Positions 62,496-64,000 of a stretch of DNA of 64,000 bases are shown here, piece by piece. Position 1 is the stretch's first letter. Each line of letters starts with the position of its first letter. A program made the position numbers and the translations under genes. Under the pieces are notes generated by a model. It saw nothing but the letters and a program-made list of their open reading frames with translations. It searched no databases and had not been told where the DNA came from. Origin of the DNA: Candidatus Korobacter versatilis (GTDB lineage Bacteria; Acidobacteriota; Terriglobia; Terriglobales; Acidobacteriaceae); assembly GCA_016185395.1 (NCBI GenBank), contig JACPNR010000006.1:62001-126000 (forward strand). The letters run 5' to 3'.

Positions 62496-63473
62496 ATGAA
62501 AGTTCCCATGCGGACCGCTCGCGCCCTCGTGCTTCTCCTGTTGCTCGCGCTCAGCGCGAGCGCGCAACGCTCGGACGGCAACGTCCGCCGCATTGTGGCC
62601 GGCGCCGGCGCCATCCAGGCGAACACTTACGTCAACCGGTCCATCGGCGTGAGCTACGAGTTCCCTGCCGGATGGCGCGCCCAGACTCCCGCTATGCCGC
62701 CGAAATTCGCGGATCGTCCTTTTCCTGTCGCCATCCTCACGGCTCAACCGCTGGTCGCCAGGAACGTTTCCATCGCGCTGCTGATGATGCCGCTCGACGC
62801 CCTCGCCAGCGTTCCCGCCGAGGAACGCCGCGACGCCGGCAAGTTCCTCGAACGCTGGGCGCGCGCCTCGGAGAGAACCGAAGATGCGCACCTGGCGATC
62901 ATCGGAGCCATCCATCCGATCGAGGTCGACAGCCACTCGTTCGTGCGCGCGGACGTCCGCCGCAGTGGCCATGCAGCAGAGTCCTACGCAAGCGTCTTCG
63001 CCGGTCCGGTCAACGGGATCATGTTCGTGCTCGAGCTCGATGCGCCCTCGCTCGCCGAGGCGAATGGCCTCACGGATGTCTCTGACTCGCTCACCTTCTT
63101 CCCGCCCGACGATCCCGACGACACGCCCCAGCCACCGCTTGTGGTCCATGCGGATCCCAGCACGGTGAAGCGCATCACGATCTCCGAGAGCGCGGCGCGC
63201 GCGCGGGTGCGGACGAAGGTGGACCCGCAGTATCCCGCCGAGGCGCTCGAGCGCGCCGTGGAGGGCGACGTGATGATCGACATCGTTGTCGGCGCGGACG
63301 GCAACGTCGCCGAGGCCACCGTCCTCTCCGGACACCCCCTGCTCAACGACGCCGCGCTCGACGCCATCAAGCAATGGACGTTCGAGCCCATGACCGTCGA
63401 CGGCGCTCCCGCCGAGACGCAGACCAAGATCCGCGTCCGCTTCAGCCTCAGCACCGCCCGGCAAAGCAGCTAG
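62496..63473 (+). CDS. Exported protein with C-terminal TonB domain
   Basis: A 325-residue protein with a signal peptide (ends S-A-S-A-Q). Its N-terminal domain (G-A-I-Q-A-N-T-Y-V-N-R-S-I-G-V-S-Y-E-F-P-A-G-W) is shared with the 59871 protein. The C-terminal 85 residues are a TonB-C domain (V-D-P-Q-Y-P-A-E-A-L-E, V-D-G-x-P-x-E-T). Lacking a transmembrane anchor typical of TonB, it may act as a periplasmic scaffold. Starts at 62496 and 62508 are both possible. Confidence 0.85.
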   Translation: MKVPMRTARALVLLLLLALSASAQRSDGNVRRIVAGAGAIQANTYVNRSIGVSYEFPAGWRAQTPAMPPKFADRPFPVAILTAQPLVARNVSIALLMMPLDALASVPAEERRDAGKFLERWARASERTEDAHLAIIGAIHPIEVDSHSFVRADVRRSGHAAESYASVFAGPVNGIMFVLELDAPSLAEANGLTDVSDSLTFFPPDDPDDTPQPPLVVHADPSTVKRITISESAARARVRTKVDPQYPAEALERAVEGDVMIDIVVGADGNVAEATVLSGHPLLNDAALDAIKQWTFEPMTVDGAPAETQTKIRVRFSLSTARQSS

Positions 63474-63493
63474 CGCCGCGAGACTGACCGCGC

Positions 63494-63520
63494 TTGTCAT
63501 TCCGAGCGAAGCGAGGAACC
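63494..63520. repeat. Half copy of the TCATTCCGAGCGAAGCG repeat
   Basis: CTTGTCATTCCGAGCGAAGC followed by GAGGAAC matches the left arm at 2453 exactly for about 24 bases. No second arm. Confidence 0.85.
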
Positions 63521-63555
63521 CCTATCGCGTCCAAGCTCTTCCTGGAGCGCGCGCC

Positions 63556-63592
63556 AAAAACAAAAAGGCCGGAAGCTTCCGCCCCCGGCCCT
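63556..63592 (-). terminator. Rho-independent terminator of the last gene
   Basis: Read on the minus strand: GGCCGG (63585-63590), loop, CCGGCC (63567-63572), then TTTTTG and TTTTT. It lies about 15-50 bases after the stop of the minus-strand membrane-protein gene. Confidence 0.75.
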
Positions 63593-63607
63593 TCGAACCC
63601 TCTGAAG

Positions 63608-64000
63608 TTAGTGGTGGATGTCCCGGCGCAGCACCCGCTCCACCGTCTTCTCCACGGTCGAGGTGAACGGGTCAGGCGTATCGATGCGCGGCGCGCCCGA
63701 GCCGTATCCGGCGGAGGCTTCCGCCAGCGCCTCGTTCCAGCGCTGCAGGATGGGCCTCGACTGCGCCATGCTCGGCATCATCACCGGCGCCGGCTCCGGA
63801 CGCACCACGTAGAAGAGCCACAAGCCGCAGGAAGCGATGAAGACGGTCGCGCGCAGCAAGCTGTAAGCCGGCGCCCACTCGGGGCCGAACTGCGCGCGCA
63901 TGCTGACGAGCAGGAGGTCGGTCGCGGCGTATATGCCCACGCCCATCGCGATGCCGAACGTGCGATGCCGCAACGTCAGGCCAAGCTTATTGCCGAAGAG
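63608..64000 (-). CDS. Membrane protein of unknown function (5' truncated)
   Basis: 131 residues visible; the frame is open to the window edge (L-F-G-N-K-L-G-L-T-L-R-H-R-T-F). Two hydrophobic segments (about G-I-A-M-G-V-G-I-Y-A-A-T-D-L-L-L-V and A-T-V-F-I-A-S-C-G-L-W-L-F-Y) precede a soluble C-terminus ending R-V-L-R-R-D-I-H-H. Not recognised. Confidence 0.7.
   Translation of the reverse strand, partial: LFGNKLGLTLRHRTFGIAMGVGIYAATDLLLVSMRAQFGPEWAPAYSLLRATVFIASCGLWLFYVVRPEPAPVMMPSMAQSRPILQRWNEALAEASAGYGSGAPRIDTPDPFTSTVEKTVERVLRRDIHH

Overview
This is a 64 kb high-GC chromosomal window from a diderm bacterium, most likely an Acidobacteriota (Terriglobia-like) genome. An outer membrane is indicated by LptD, a TonB/ExbB/ExbD set and SurA-like and DsbA-like envelope factors. 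The phylum is an inference from gene content and from the many intergenic palindromes; no rRNA is present to confirm it. I found no tRNA, rRNA, CRISPR array, phage or insertion sequence.

Layout. 0-8.5 kb: partial FAH-family hydrolase, transaldolase, a small membrane protein, polysaccharide deacetylase, hemL, mfd, galU. 8.5-16.9 kb: purE/purD, Nramp transporter plus UspA, an exported protein of unknown function, a BCP peroxiredoxin with an in-frame UGA at its catalytic position, rsmI, an FmdB zinc ribbon, a DUF6496 protein and pirin. 17-29 kb: rel, an SDR epimerase, a RsbW-type ATPase, TauE and DedA membrane proteins, a Kef-type antiporter, pgi, an RDD protein and lptD. 29-35 kb: larE, DsbA-like and PpiC/SurA-like lipoproteins, a biotin carboxylase and biotinyl carrier pair, and a TPR lipoprotein. 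35.5-43.7 kb: a minus-strand run of a GrdB-like selenoprotein, tgt, yajC, secD, secF, tonB, exbB, exbD, exbD. 44-48.5 kb: two unknown membrane proteins, a beta-carbonic anhydrase, a cyclic-nucleotide-binding/DUF1003 protein and a Jag-type RNA-binding protein. 48.7-51.4 kb: yidC, yidD, rnpA, rpmH. 51.5-54.6 kb: an ABC transporter pair and a DinB-fold protein. 55-57.9 kb: dnaA and dnaN, marking the replication origin region. 57.9-59.8 kb: a lower-GC islet with a retropepsin-like protease. 59.9-64 kb: envelope proteins, a deacetylase and formyltransferase pair, and a TonB-C protein.

Two observations stand out. (1) Two genes, the BCP peroxiredoxin at 13898-14356 and a GrdB-like protein at 43005-43670, each have a UGA exactly where the family keeps its redox Cys/Sec. 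Each UGA is followed at the proper distance by a hairpin whose tiny loop begins with G, as expected for bacterial SECIS elements, so the organism very probably makes selenoproteins. (2) The intergenic DNA is full of imperfect palindromes. One group shares sequence between copies. A second group shares only an architecture: a short word repeated with variations, then its complement. These elements supply stop codons or C-terminal tails to Mfd, PurD, YidD, the RDD protein and the GrdB-like protein, and one lies in frame inside tgt.
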